Shown piece by piece: positions 16,016 through 24,044 of a stretch of DNA of 64,000 bases. Position numbers and translations under genes: made by a program. Every line of letters begins with the position of its first letter. Position 1 is the first letter of the stretch. The stretch is from Streptomyces sp. TRM70350. Its GTDB lineage: Bacteria; Actinomycetota; Actinomycetes; Streptomycetales; Streptomycetaceae. Under the pieces are notes generated by a model. It saw nothing but the letters and a program-made list of their open reading frames with translations. It was not told the origin of the DNA and ran no database searches. The DNA lies in the NCBI RefSeq assembly GCF_019219825.1, contig NZ_JAHUXH010000005.1:62001-126000 (forward strand). Reading direction: 5' to 3'.

Positions 16016-18081
16016 CAGAGTGCCGTACCGTTCAGCGTCAACGGCGGGTCACCAGCCGCTGCTCGTGCTTCGTTGACGAGCGCGATGTCGTACCGATCGA
16101 TCTGGACAGGAACAATGTACGGCGAGGACAGTGTCTTGAGCCGCACGTACCCACGATCCTCGGAGGCGATGATCGCATCTGAGAACGCCCCGAAGTCGTA
16201 GAACTTGGCCAGTTCCCGCACCTCTGTCGTGTTGTTCAAATGGGCGACAACCCAGTTGGCAGTATTCGCCTTGACCTGATGCGCCACCCCCGAGACCTCT
16301 TGCGTTGCGTAGGTCATTCCGAGATTGAGCTTGCTCGCCTCTTTGGCGAGCTTAACCCATACATCGAGCTCGTCCTTATAGCGGTCGGACGAAAATAGAT
16401 TGTGCGCCTCCTCAAGCATTACCTGAATATGCGGAGGCTCCTTCCCGGACGTAAAGACCTCTGTCTGCCTAAAAAGCAGACGCCGGGTAATGGACTCGCT
16501 AAGCACCTTGGTGATCGCCTCGGCACCAACGTGAAGATCGACGATGACTATTCGACCCTCGACGAGCTCGTTGTAGATCTCCAGAGCAGGATCTTGCTGT
16601 GTCAACGGGCTATGGAAGGGGCGCAACGGGTTCAGGTTCTTCCAACCTCGGACGTTGCGCTTGTCGCTCTTCGTGGTGAAGATCGGCTCAACGCTCTTCC
16701 AACGCACGTCTTTTGTGAAGTCGATCGCGTCGGTATCGCCGGCCTCACGCAATTGGACAATCTTGTCCACAACTGCCTCAATCTCATCGGCAGTTACGGT
16801 CACCAGGTTGGCAGATTTGCCAGCTTGCGTGAACGGCTTTCGACCGAGGCCCACCACTGGCTTCTGCCCTTGGATACCTTGCTCGACCTTCAGCTGCAAC
16901 GCCGCACTGATGTTGGTACGCGCGGCGAAATTCGAAGGTACAGGGAAGCCTGCACGGATCAAGGCGCCATAGAGAACCATCCGGGCACGACCTGGATGGG
17001 GGTTGAACTTATTGGCGGGATCATCGGCATACGATGCGCCGGCGAAATCCTTTACATATCCAGAGTCCTCGCCACTCAATTGGTGGGCAATGAGTCCCTG
17101 GACGGCATCGATCTGGTTCTCTGCAAAAAAGTTGATACTGAGCGGCTTAACGTGGGGCTGTGATCCGTCAGCACCAAACTTGAAGATGCGGACGTGGCTC
17201 GCGCCAATCGCTGCGATCTCAGTGCCATCCTGAGTGTTCGGGTTGGCGTACTCTCCCTGCGGGTCAAAGATCAGCTGACCGATGGGATTACCCCCTGTGG
17301 CACGCTGCCGCTCGGAGACCGCGAACGTGCGCGCGATAATGATTTTCGCCGTGTTCGACTTGCCCATTCGGGTCATACCGAGCAGAGCTGTCTTATTGCC
17401 GATGAAGTCCCGAATGTTGACCTCGACGGCGGCGTCGGCTTGCTTAGAGGTCTTGGCTCGCCGCCGCGTCGCGGAGTACCGCACCGCGCCGATGCGTACG
17501 CGTTCCACCAGGCGTCCGGTCGGTTTGAGGTAGGAGGCGATCGTCGCGAGGCCGTCACCGATAGGCTTCAGGACTCGGTACGTGGACGTGGCGTAGAAGT
17601 TGTCCACGTCGGCACCGAACTCCAGCACCTTCTGCCCATCCACGTCGTCTTCGTAGAAGGTGCCGAGGATCTTGCATCGTACGCCAGTGAACGACACGCG
17701 GTTCTTGGTGAACGGGTCGAGCTCCGCATCGAGCACGGCGGATGGCGATGGGTCCTGGTTGTTAGACAGAGCCGTTCGCAGGGACTCCTCGCGCACGGCG
17801 TGCAGGTCGCGCTCAAGCGACAGCGGCGACGTGCCCTCGACACGCAGAAGCAGCACCTCGTCATCGTCGACGTGTGGCTCGTTGACGTCCTGCGCGGTCG
17901 CGAGGAGGAACGAGAACTGCGGAATGCCACCGGCGTCGAACTTCCAGCGATCGTGAGTCAGCACGACGGCCTGGCCGTAGTCGATCTGGTGAATCGCACC
18001 TATCCGGGTCGACCGACCATCGGCAAGCAGCTCAGACCGCAGCAAAGACCCGGCGCCAACGCCGGGAATGAATTCCGTCAC
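16015..18081 (-). CDS. herA: HerA-like DNA translocase ATPase
   Basis: 688 residues. An N-terminal HAS-barrel-like region (about 1-200) is followed by the FtsK/HerA-type ATPase. Walker A is GMTRMGKS (235-242), where Arg-Met replace the usual Gly-Ser of GxTGSGKS. FDPQGEY (272-278) is characteristic of HerA. Walker B is MLEEAH (555-560). TQEVSGV (593-599) and the Asn/Thr-rich stretch after it fit the sensor and trans-acting region. HerA forms hexameric rings that pump DNA into the NurA nuclease. The GTG start at 18081 has GGAG further upstream. It is first in the operon and clearly lower in GC than backbone genes. Confidence 0.85.
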   Translation of the reverse strand: MTEFIPGVGAGSLLRSELLADGRSTRIGAIHQIDYGQAVVLTHDRWKFDAGGIPQFSFLLATAQDVNEPHVDDDEVLLLRVEGTSPLSLERDLHAVREESLRTALSNNQDPSPSAVLDAELDPFTKNRVSFTGVRCKILGTFYEDDVDGQKVLEFGADVDNFYATSTYRVLKPIGDGLATIASYLKPTGRLVERVRIGAVRYSATRRRAKTSKQADAAVEVNIRDFIGNKTALLGMTRMGKSNTAKIIIARTFAVSERQRATGGNPIGQLIFDPQGEYANPNTQDGTEIAAIGASHVRIFKFGADGSQPHVKPLSINFFAENQIDAVQGLIAHQLSGEDSGYVKDFAGASYADDPANKFNPHPGRARMVLYGALIRAGFPVPSNFAARTNISAALQLKVEQGIQGQKPVVGLGRKPFTQAGKSANLVTVTADEIEAVVDKIVQLREAGDTDAIDFTKDVRWKSVEPIFTTKSDKRNVRGWKNLNPLRPFHSPLTQQDPALEIYNELVEGRIVIVDLHVGAEAITKVLSESITRRLLFRQTEVFTSGKEPPHIQVMLEEAHNLFSSDRYKDELDVWVKLAKEASKLNLGMTYATQEVSGVAHQVKANTANWVVAHLNNTTEVRELAKFYDFGAFSDAIIASEDRGYVRLKTLSSPYIVPVQIDRYDIALVNEARAAAGDPPLTLNGTAL

Positions 18082-18456
18082 TGTCCACCCGCTCCGAACG
18101 CACCCACCAGAAACCCCCGCTCATCTGACCGAGATCAATAATCCCGTAGCGCGCTGAGTGTCACAAGACGCACGCAGCGCTGCTGACTGATGGATCAGCC
18201 TAGTGCCAAGTGAGGTCGCCAGGTGCCGAGTTGGTCCGAACCCTGGCAGACAGCAAGACCGCCTTCGGGGTATTGCTCGCGTAGGCCGACCAGCAGCGGC
18301 GGGTCGGAGAGCAGACTCGTAGCTTCACTTGGCTGCCCATGCTCCGTGGCCTAACTCGTGCAGCCTGGGCAGAGCACCTGCAATCACGCGAGCAGGCTAG
18401 CGCGTCCCACTGACACCTGGCGGCCTGATCGTTAGCAGGAACGTGCCAAGCTTGCG
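18082..18456. other. intergenic, upstream of herA and downstream of the GNAT gene
   Basis: About 375 bp without a convincing gene. The part next to herA is the only AT-leaning stretch (GATCAATAATCCC near 18131) and presumably carries the promoter of the herA-nurA-methylase operon. The GNAT gene reads leftwards into this gap; no strong terminator hairpin is evident. Confidence 0.4.
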
Positions 18457-19323
18457 TCAGACCCTCCTGTCGTAGAGAAAACCCAGCGTGGCGAGCCCTT
18501 CGCTGCGACAGAGGTGATCCGAGGCTCCCCGGACTTCGGTCTGGAGGAGCTGGTACACCGCGCCGTAAGTCTGGCCCCAGTGCATGGCCGCCCGCCACAG
18601 GTGCCGGCCGAGTCCGTGCCCGCGAGCCTCTGGGTGCACGGCGAAGTATTGCGGCATGAGCTGGTCTGCACCCGTGGGGTCGGGACAGATCTCCATGGGG
18701 CCGATGGCACCGACAACACGGTCCTCCACCACGGCCACGAGGACCGGGCCGCATCCCTTGGTCTTCATCTGACGGTCGAGGAAGGCGAAGCCGTCGGCCG
18801 CCATCGTCTGGGCGAAGGCGGTAAAGGTGCCGCGGATGGGGAGGGGCCAGTCTTCGAGCCGACGGACGGGGCCGGCGGAGGGGGGACAGTACCGCGCCGT
18901 AAAGTCCTTGAGCTGGATGCGGACGCCATGTGTATGGGTCGTCTCCGGGCCCAGTGGCCGGATAACACGAGCAGAGGCTGCTCCGTGAAGGGCCGCGAGC
19001 TTCGCTGCGAGTTCGGCGGCCTGGTACAGGACGTCGCTCCGGTGACCGTAGGCGAAGACCTTCACCGCTCGTCGGCCGCGCGTCAGCAGAGTCGGGATGA
19101 GTGTGTGGTCAGGGTGGTGGACCACGTCGCCAGGAAGGACGACCTCCTGCTTCTCGTTGCCCCAGCGGCGGTCCTTGTCGTACGGCAGGAAGCGCCGGTC
19201 GGCGGCCACGAGGAGGGTGGCTTCGAAGAGGTCCGCCGTCAGGGCGTGCGGGTGGACGGGGCCGAGGGTGGGCACGACCGGTGCGGTGAGCACGGGGCGG
19301 AGCCAGTCCCAGCGGAAGAACAT
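18457..19323 (-). CDS. GNAT family N-acetyltransferase
   Basis: 288 residues. The C-terminal half is a GNAT fold: YFAVHPEARGHGLGRHLW carries the acetyl-CoA-binding R/Q-x-x-G-x-G/A signature (RGHGLG), followed by a final strand LGFLYDRRV. The N-terminal ~150 residues are an extra domain of unknown function (DWLRPVLTAPVV..., ending RPLGPETTHTHG). It is the last gene of the minus-strand peptide-like cluster, after a strong hairpin that may lower its expression. In that setting it may acetylate the peptide or provide immunity; this is inference. AAGGTG precedes the ATG by six bases. Confidence 0.8.
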   Translation of the reverse strand: MFFRWDWLRPVLTAPVVPTLGPVHPHALTADLFEATLLVAADRRFLPYDKDRRWGNEKQEVVLPGDVVHHPDHTLIPTLLTRGRRAVKVFAYGHRSDVLYQAAELAAKLAALHGAASARVIRPLGPETTHTHGVRIQLKDFTARYCPPSAGPVRRLEDWPLPIRGTFTAFAQTMAADGFAFLDRQMKTKGCGPVLVAVVEDRVVGAIGPMEICPDPTGADQLMPQYFAVHPEARGHGLGRHLWRAAMHWGQTYGAVYQLLQTEVRGASDHLCRSEGLATLGFLYDRRV

Positions 19324-19350
19324 GCGGGCACCTTAGCGCTGTACGTGAGA

Positions 19351-19385
19351 GTGCTCCGGCCCGTCGGTGGGACGGGCCGGAGCAC
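19351..19385 (-). terminator. 14-bp perfect-stem hairpin between peptide and GNAT genes
   Basis: GTGCTCCGGCCCGT (19351-19364) and its exact complement ACGGGCCGGAGCAC (19372-19385) enclose a 7-base loop. No U-tract follows. It lies between the 54-residue peptide gene and the GNAT gene and is probably a partial terminator, or an RNA-stabilising hairpin that favours peptide expression over the downstream enzyme. Confidence 0.75.
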
Positions 19386-19401
19386 ATCGGTCGGGCCGGA
19401 A

Positions 19402-19566
19402 TTAGTGGGGGTTATCGTCGCCGGCGTCGCAGGAGCACTCGGCGCTCTCGACGACGTCGTCCAAGTCCGCGACGAGCGTCACGGCGGCCGAGGCCACTGG
19501 GGGCGCTGCGCGGCGCGCACTGGGTGGCGAGCCTGTCAGGATCTGCACCGGTACGGGTCCGGTCAT
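19402..19566 (-). CDS. putative RiPP precursor peptide (54 residues)
   Basis: The peptide starts MTGPVPVQILTGSPP, continues through an Ala/Val-rich middle with LVADLDDVVE, and ends SAECSCDAGDDNPH. Only two Cys are present, as CSC near the C-terminus. The acidic leader-like helix followed by a short Cys/Asp-rich tail is the usual shape of a modified-peptide precursor. Its ATG overlaps the stop of the radical SAM gene (ATGA), with AAGGAG about ten bases upstream. The likely core is the last 12-14 residues. No cleavage site such as Gly-Gly is evident. It is too small for family assignment; the context supports it. Confidence 0.7.
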   Translation of the reverse strand: MTGPVPVQILTGSPPSARRAAPPVASAAVTLVADLDDVVESAECSCDAGDDNPH

Positions 19567-20684
19567 GAGGTCACCTTCTCCTTGTCTCCGTGCTGGCAGT
19601 AGCTGTGCAGCGGCGCCTTCGCCTCCTGGTAATGCTTGGCCAGGGGACGGCAGACCCGGCAGGTACCGGACAGGGCGCAGCCCTCGCACCCTCCGGTGCG
19701 AAGCATCAGGCGGTCGGCGATCGTGCCGAGCCGTCGCAGTCCTTCGATGCCTTCGGCCATGAGGTCGATCTGGTCGTCGCGGCCGACCTTGCAGATCGAG
19801 ACCCTGGCGTGCGGGTCGGCGTGGAAGAACGTGTGGCCGGCGTTGCATCCAGCGAACGGCTTGCGCTGGCGCAGGTGGTCTGCGGACTGGGCGAGGAGGG
19901 GTTCGCCACCGCCGTAGATCGTCGGGGTCATGTTGGTGTACGCGTGGTGTTCCACGCCCCACTCCTTGGCGAGCGCGGCCATCGCGTCTGCCTCGCTCGC
20001 GTTGTCCTCGGTGACGACGATGTTGATGCGCAGTGGCAGCCCTGCGGCGCGGGCGGCGTCCATGCCCCGCCGGAACGCCTTCCAGGCTCCGCGCCGCTGA
20101 GTGAGCGCGTCGAAGGACTCCTCGCTCGCGCCGTACATGCTGACGACGAGGCGGTACGGCGGGCACTCCCTGAAGAGCTGGAGCAGGTCGGGGCGGAACA
20201 GCAGGGAGCCGTTGGTGGAGATCGTGAGCATCATTCCGGCCAGCCAGGCGTACCGGTAGGCGTTCTGGAAGTGCGGGTCCATGGTCGGTTCACCGCCAGT
20301 GATCTGGAGCCAGATGACGCCGGCCTTGCGCATGATGTCCAGGAGCTTGACCTTGTTCTCCCAGGTGAGGCCGGAGAAGGGCCGTTCGCCCAGATAGCAG
20401 TGCTTGCAGGCGAAATTACATCCGAGGTTGATCTCCCAGGAGGCCCGACAGTATCCGTACGCAGACGGCTCGCGGATCAGGACCGTGTCCGTCGTCGGGG
20501 CGCTGGCGACATCGAGGCCCCAGGCTTCGGCTGCCAGGTCGACCGTCCAGCCAGGCAGGGTCTGCGCGCCGTCGGCGGCTCGCAGTTGCTCGTAGTGGGT
20601 GGCCGGGATGCGGGCTCCGGATCGCGCTCCGGGACGCAGCAGAAGGTGGCCGTCAAGGAAAGGGGCAGCGATGAGCTGGTGCAT
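19563..20684 (-). CDS. radical SAM/SPASM-type peptide maturase
   Basis: 373 residues. The radical SAM cluster ligands are Cys89, Cys93 and Cys96 (CNFACKHC), followed by the SAM-binding GGEP segment (QITGGEPTMDP). The C-terminal third has a SPASM/twitch-like Cys set: GCNAG, SICKVG, then GCEGCALSGTCRVC and a final SYC, enough for auxiliary iron-sulphur clusters. Such enzymes install carbon-carbon, carbon-sulphur or epimer modifications in ribosomal peptides. The start ATG 20684 follows AAGG and lies ten bases after the preceding stop; a longer frame to 21062 overlaps that gene. The next gene encodes the 54-residue Cys-containing peptide. Confidence 0.87.
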   Translation of the reverse strand: MHQLIAAPFLDGHLLLRPGARSGARIPATHYEQLRAADGAQTLPGWTVDLAAEAWGLDVASAPTTDTVLIREPSAYGYCRASWEINLGCNFACKHCYLGERPFSGLTWENKVKLLDIMRKAGVIWLQITGGEPTMDPHFQNAYRYAWLAGMMLTISTNGSLLFRPDLLQLFRECPPYRLVVSMYGASEESFDALTQRRGAWKAFRRGMDAARAAGLPLRINIVVTEDNASEADAMAALAKEWGVEHHAYTNMTPTIYGGGEPLLAQSADHLRQRKPFAGCNAGHTFFHADPHARVSICKVGRDDQIDLMAEGIEGLRRLGTIADRLMLRTGGCEGCALSGTCRVCRPLAKHYQEAKAPLHSYCQHGDKEKVTS

Positions 20685-20694
20685 GGCGTGCCTT

Positions 20695-21273
20695 TCACGG
20701 TTCGAGTCGGCAGTGCAGGGAACAGTCCGGGCATGCGCGGCCCGAGATCGGGTCCGTGCCGCTGCCGCCGCAGATCGAGCAGACATCAGCGCGCGGGCCT
20801 GGCGGCGGGAACTGGACGCGCCCGAACAGCAGTCGGTCGGCTGCGAGGGCGGAGTCCAGGTAGGCATCGAGGCGAAGAGCGTCTGCAGACTGTGGCAGCG
20901 GATCAAGACCGAGGAGGAGAATCGCCTCGCCGGTGCGGGTGACCAGTTCGGTCCAGGAACGGCGAGTGGGTAGCTGCAGTCGCCGGGAAGCCTCGGGAAT
21001 ATGCAGCAGCACGCGGTCGCCGACGAGCTGTAGGCGGCGCTCCGGATCCGGGATGACTTCACGGGCTCCGGTCAGGCCACCGAGACACACGGACAGTCGC
21101 CGCATTCGGTCCTCGGCCGGCACGGCGGTGCCGCCGTCAGTCAGGGCCGGGGTGTGCGTGATCAGGATGTGCGCGATCTCGCGGCCGTCCGGTCCGGCGC
21201 CCTGCCAGGTCCAAGCGGCGAGCGACACCAGTAGGCGCAGATCAGGGCCGGGCGGGGTGAGAGCGACACTCAT
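20695..21273 (-). CDS. hypothetical protein with C-terminal zinc-knuckle
   Basis: 192 residues, starting at ATG 21273, which overlaps the stop of the ATPase gene (ATGA). The body is an alpha/beta region without a recognised family. The end carries CSICGGSGTDP, then CPDC and a final CRLEP, a compact Cys cluster resembling a DnaJ-type zinc knuckle (CxxCxGxG). Between the anti-sigma-type ATPase and the radical SAM gene it may be a partner of the maturase, for example a peptide-recognition protein. That is inference from gene order only. Confidence 0.65.
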   Translation of the reverse strand: MSVALTPPGPDLRLLVSLAAWTWQGAGPDGREIAHILITHTPALTDGGTAVPAEDRMRRLSVCLGGLTGAREVIPDPERRLQLVGDRVLLHIPEASRRLQLPTRRSWTELVTRTGEAILLLGLDPLPQSADALRLDAYLDSALAADRLLFGRVQFPPPGPRADVCSICGGSGTDPISGRACPDCSLHCRLEP

Positions 21274-21671
21274 GTTGTCGTCCCTCTCGGGGCTTTGAAG
21301 CACGACCAGACGATCTTCCCGAACGGGGTGCGGTCCTCCACGCCCCAGCCGTCGGCAAGTGCGGTCACCAGGAGCAGCCCGCGGCCGGCGGTGTCCGTGT
21401 CGCCGGGACGACGGGGGTGGGGGTGCTGGCGGCGGCTGTCGTGTACTTCCAGGCGTACGACCTCGTCATCGGCGTCGAGTCTGACGAGAAAGCCGCGGCC
21501 GGGATCAGTCCCGTGGAGCACGGCGTTGGTGGCGAGTTCGGAGACGCAGAGTCGGACGTCGTCGCCTCGGTCCAGCACACCCCAGATGGTCAGGGCCTCG
21601 GTGGTGAAGGCCCGCGCCTCGCTGACCGATTCGGGCCGGGACTCGAAGAACTTCTGGATCGTCTTGGTCAT
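21270..21671 (-). CDS. ATP-binding protein, anti-sigma (HATPase_c) type
   Basis: 133 residues. SELATNAVLHG is the N-box of the GHKL ATPase fold and GRGLLLVTALADGWGV is the G2-type box, as in RsbW-like serine kinases. These small proteins are very abundant in Streptomyces and bind sigma factors or anti-anti-sigma partners. ATG 21671 is chosen because GAGG precedes it and family members start near this point; the frame is open further upstream. It lies 11 bp after the previous gene and overlaps the next, so it is part of the peptide-like operon. Confidence 0.8.
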   Translation of the reverse strand: MTKTIQKFFESRPESVSEARAFTTEALTIWGVLDRGDDVRLCVSELATNAVLHGTDPGRGFLVRLDADDEVVRLEVHDSRRQHPHPRRPGDTDTAGRGLLLVTALADGWGVEDRTPFGKIVWSCFKAPRGTTT

Positions 21672-21682
21672 CGCGATAGTCC

Positions 21683-22108
21683 TCACGACTCGGCGTCCAC
21701 GACACGGGTGGTGCCGGAGCGTGTGCGGTGGACGGGGGCGCGTCGAGAGACGGTTGAGGGTTTGGGGCGCGGGCACCGGACCAGCAGCAGCCGGGCACCG
21801 GCCGATTCGATCTGTCGCCCGCGTTCGGCCGCTATGGTCTTCGGGCCCAGGTGGGACATGGCGGGGGCGACGACGCCGTAGACGTCCGGCAGCGCGAGCA
21901 CGTCAAGGAGACCGGTGAATGCCGCCGAGGAGGACCCGGCAGCGACACGGTCGGTGAAGAGGCCGGACAGTTGCAGCTCGTGGCTGCGGCAGTACTCGGC
22001 CAGCGAGGCGACCAGCGCGTCCTGCCGTGCTCGGGGCACGCGTACCAGCCGCAGGAAACCGTAGACGACCGGGCCGCTGACCAGGCGATGTTCCGTGAGG
22101 GGTTCCAT
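21683..22108 (-). CDS. resolvase-fold hypothetical protein
   Basis: 141 residues. VVYGFLRLVRVPRARQDALV and the following segments resemble the N-terminal fold of serine recombinases, but the catalytic Ser of the usual YxRVSS motif is replaced and no DNA-binding domain is present. Such short non-catalytic proteins often stand beside XRE/ATPase regulatory pairs in Streptomyces. It is the first gene of the minus-strand cluster and is divergent from the XRE gene at 22262. A start at ATG 22108 is most likely. Confidence 0.6.
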   Translation of the reverse strand: MEPLTEHRLVSGPVVYGFLRLVRVPRARQDALVASLAEYCRSHELQLSGLFTDRVAAGSSSAAFTGLLDVLALPDVYGVVAPAMSHLGPKTIAAERGRQIESAGARLLLVRCPRPKPSTVSRRAPVHRTRSGTTRVVDAES

Positions 22109-22261
22109 GCTCAGGACCGTCCAATGGCTCGACACGTGGTGACGCTTCGAGCATGTCGGCGGACCAACTCGCTGCAAATCACCGCCTGTTCTACTTCCGT
22201 TCCACTTCCGTCCCGCCGCGTCGTCGCGTCTGCTTCGATGGCTGGTGGAAGGGAGTGACGC

Positions 22262-23362
22262 GTGGCAACCGTGCACCACTGGACCGGGCTTGAGGCCAAG
22301 GCATTGCGGCTCGCCCTGCGGCTGAGCGTGCGGGCCTACGCCGAGCGTCTGGGCCTGGCGGTCGCGACCGTGTCCAAGTGGGAGAGCAAGCTCGCCGCCA
22401 CCGAGCCGAGACCCGATACCCAGGCCATCCTCGACACCGCCCTCGGACGAGCGGACGCCGCAGTCCACCTGCGCTTCGAGACGCTCCTGTCAGAAATGGC
22501 CGGCAGCGTCGCGACCATCGGCAGACGTGTCGCCTCGTCCGGCCCCAGAGCGTGGGAGTACGAGTCATGGGCCGATGACCTCGACCGGGTCGTGGTCTCC
22601 CTGTCCCGGCAGAACTTCGCCTTCGCCGACAGCCTTCTCACTCGGTGGCTGGGCCGGTTCAAGGCCCATGAACTGGACGAGAAGGGCCTGTACCTCTTTG
22701 CCCGCTCCACGGCCTTACTTGGTGACCTCAAACGCGACCAAGGCGTTGTCCTGGGCCCGCTCTCGGCCCAGCATTCCTACGCCGGTGCCCGGACGGTCTT
22801 CACCCAGCTCGACATCCCTCGCCGCGTCGCCCAGCTCGATCTGTCGCTCGCAGTCGTCACCGAGATGTCCGGCAAGCTGGAAGTCGCCGCCCGCAACTAC
22901 GAGAGCCTCGCCGTCGACGACCGGCTCTCTCGCCGCGACCGGGCTCGCGCAAGGCTGTGGGTGGGGACGGCGCTGAGCAAGGACGGCGAGCACGACTACG
23001 CGACCCGCGTCATGCAGGCAGCGACCCGCGAGTTCGAGGACCTCACCGAACCGGACGACTGGTCGGTGGCCCACCAGAAGCTCGCTCTGGCCCGCCGCGG
23101 CGCCGGCGATCTCTCTCAAGCCCTGCACTTCATCGACATCGCCCGAAGCAGCGGAACGACCGACTCACCAATGCAACGCGTACGTCTGGACACCGCTCAC
23201 GGCCACATCCTGCTCTCCGATACAGCGACCCAGGATGATGGAATCCTCGTCCTCGACCAGGCCGCCAAGGTGGCCGCGCAGTATGGACTCGTGCACCAAC
23301 TGCGCAGCATCGAGGGCGTCAAGGCCATGAGCGAGGGGCTGACCGGCCCCCGGCAACGGTGA
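22262..23362 (+). CDS. XRE-family regulator with TPR-like domain
   Basis: 366 residues. An N-terminal helix-turn-helix (LRLSVRAYAERLGLAVATVS, then KWE) is followed by a long helical region with TPR-like repeats (about 120-360, e.g. AVVTEMSGKLEVAARNYESL). This is the Streptomyces pattern of a regulator whose helical domain senses a partner protein or peptide. The GTG start has AAGGGAG seven bases upstream. It is divergent from the radical SAM cluster across a 153-bp shared promoter region, so it is the likely controller of that cluster and of the two genes downstream. Confidence 0.82.
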   Translation: MATVHHWTGLEAKALRLALRLSVRAYAERLGLAVATVSKWESKLAATEPRPDTQAILDTALGRADAAVHLRFETLLSEMAGSVATIGRRVASSGPRAWEYESWADDLDRVVVSLSRQNFAFADSLLTRWLGRFKAHELDEKGLYLFARSTALLGDLKRDQGVVLGPLSAQHSYAGARTVFTQLDIPRRVAQLDLSLAVVTEMSGKLEVAARNYESLAVDDRLSRRDRARARLWVGTALSKDGEHDYATRVMQAATREFEDLTEPDDWSVAHQKLALARRGAGDLSQALHFIDIARSSGTTDSPMQRVRLDTAHGHILLSDTATQDDGILVLDQAAKVAAQYGLVHQLRSIEGVKAMSEGLTGPRQR

Positions 23363-23375
23363 CCAGGGAGAACGC

Positions 23376-24044
23376 GTGCGCAACGACCATCAGGGCATCA
23401 CCGAGAACCAGTGGCACCAGGCCAAGCTGATCTGGGACTACCACCAGATGCAGCACGAGCTGCGCCCCGTCGACGTGGCAATCGGACTGGGCAGCCACGA
23501 CCTCGGCGTCGCAACCCGCTCCGCCGAGCTGTACCGCGCCGGGCTGTTCCAGACCCTGGTGTTCACCGGCGGCAACAGCCCCACCACCGCCAAGGTCTTC
23601 CCTCGCGGGGAGGCAGTCCACTTCCGTGAGCACGCCATCGACCTCGGTGTCCCCGCCGACGCCATTCTGCTGGAGCCCCACGCGGCAAACACCGGACAGA
23701 ACATCACGCTCTCCCGTGAGGTCCTCGCCGCCTCCGGCATCCATCCGACGACGGTGCTGCTGGTCTCCAAGCCGTACATGGAACGGCGATCGTTCGCGAC
23801 CGCCCGCAAGCTGTGGCCCGACATCGAGTTTCTCTGCGCGTCGGAGCCGCTGGAGTTCGACGACTATCTGAAGAGCATCGGGGACGAGAAGCTCGTTCTG
23901 GACATGCTCGCCGGCGACCTCCAGCGGGTCATCGAGTATCCGAAGCTCGGATTCGCCATCGAGCAGGAAGTCCCCGAGGACGTACATGCAGCGTACGAAT
24001 CTCTCATTCGCTCCGGCTTCACCAGCCGCCTCATCTCCTCGTGA
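23376..24044 (+). CDS. YdcF/DUF218 family protein
   Basis: 222 residues. The DUF218 fold is recognised by VAIGLGSHDLGVATRSAELY, LVFTGGNSP, a Glu/His pair (EHAIDLGVPADAILLE) and TGQNITLSREVL. YdcF-like proteins act on membrane or nucleotide-type substrates; the cytosolic ones lack membrane segments, as here. It starts with GTG 13 bp after the XRE stop (AGGGAG five bases before). Its 3' end overlaps the next gene by 59 bp. The role in this cluster is unknown. Confidence 0.82.
   Translation: MRNDHQGITENQWHQAKLIWDYHQMQHELRPVDVAIGLGSHDLGVATRSAELYRAGLFQTLVFTGGNSPTTAKVFPRGEAVHFREHAIDLGVPADAILLEPHAANTGQNITLSREVLAASGIHPTTVLLVSKPYMERRSFATARKLWPDIEFLCASEPLEFDDYLKSIGDEKLVLDMLAGDLQRVIEYPKLGFAIEQEVPEDVHAAYESLIRSGFTSRLISS

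Noticed and set aside
18200..18456. Minus-strand frame extending past the GNAT stop
   Set aside because: The frame starts inside the GNAT gene in another phase and its end lacks codon bias.
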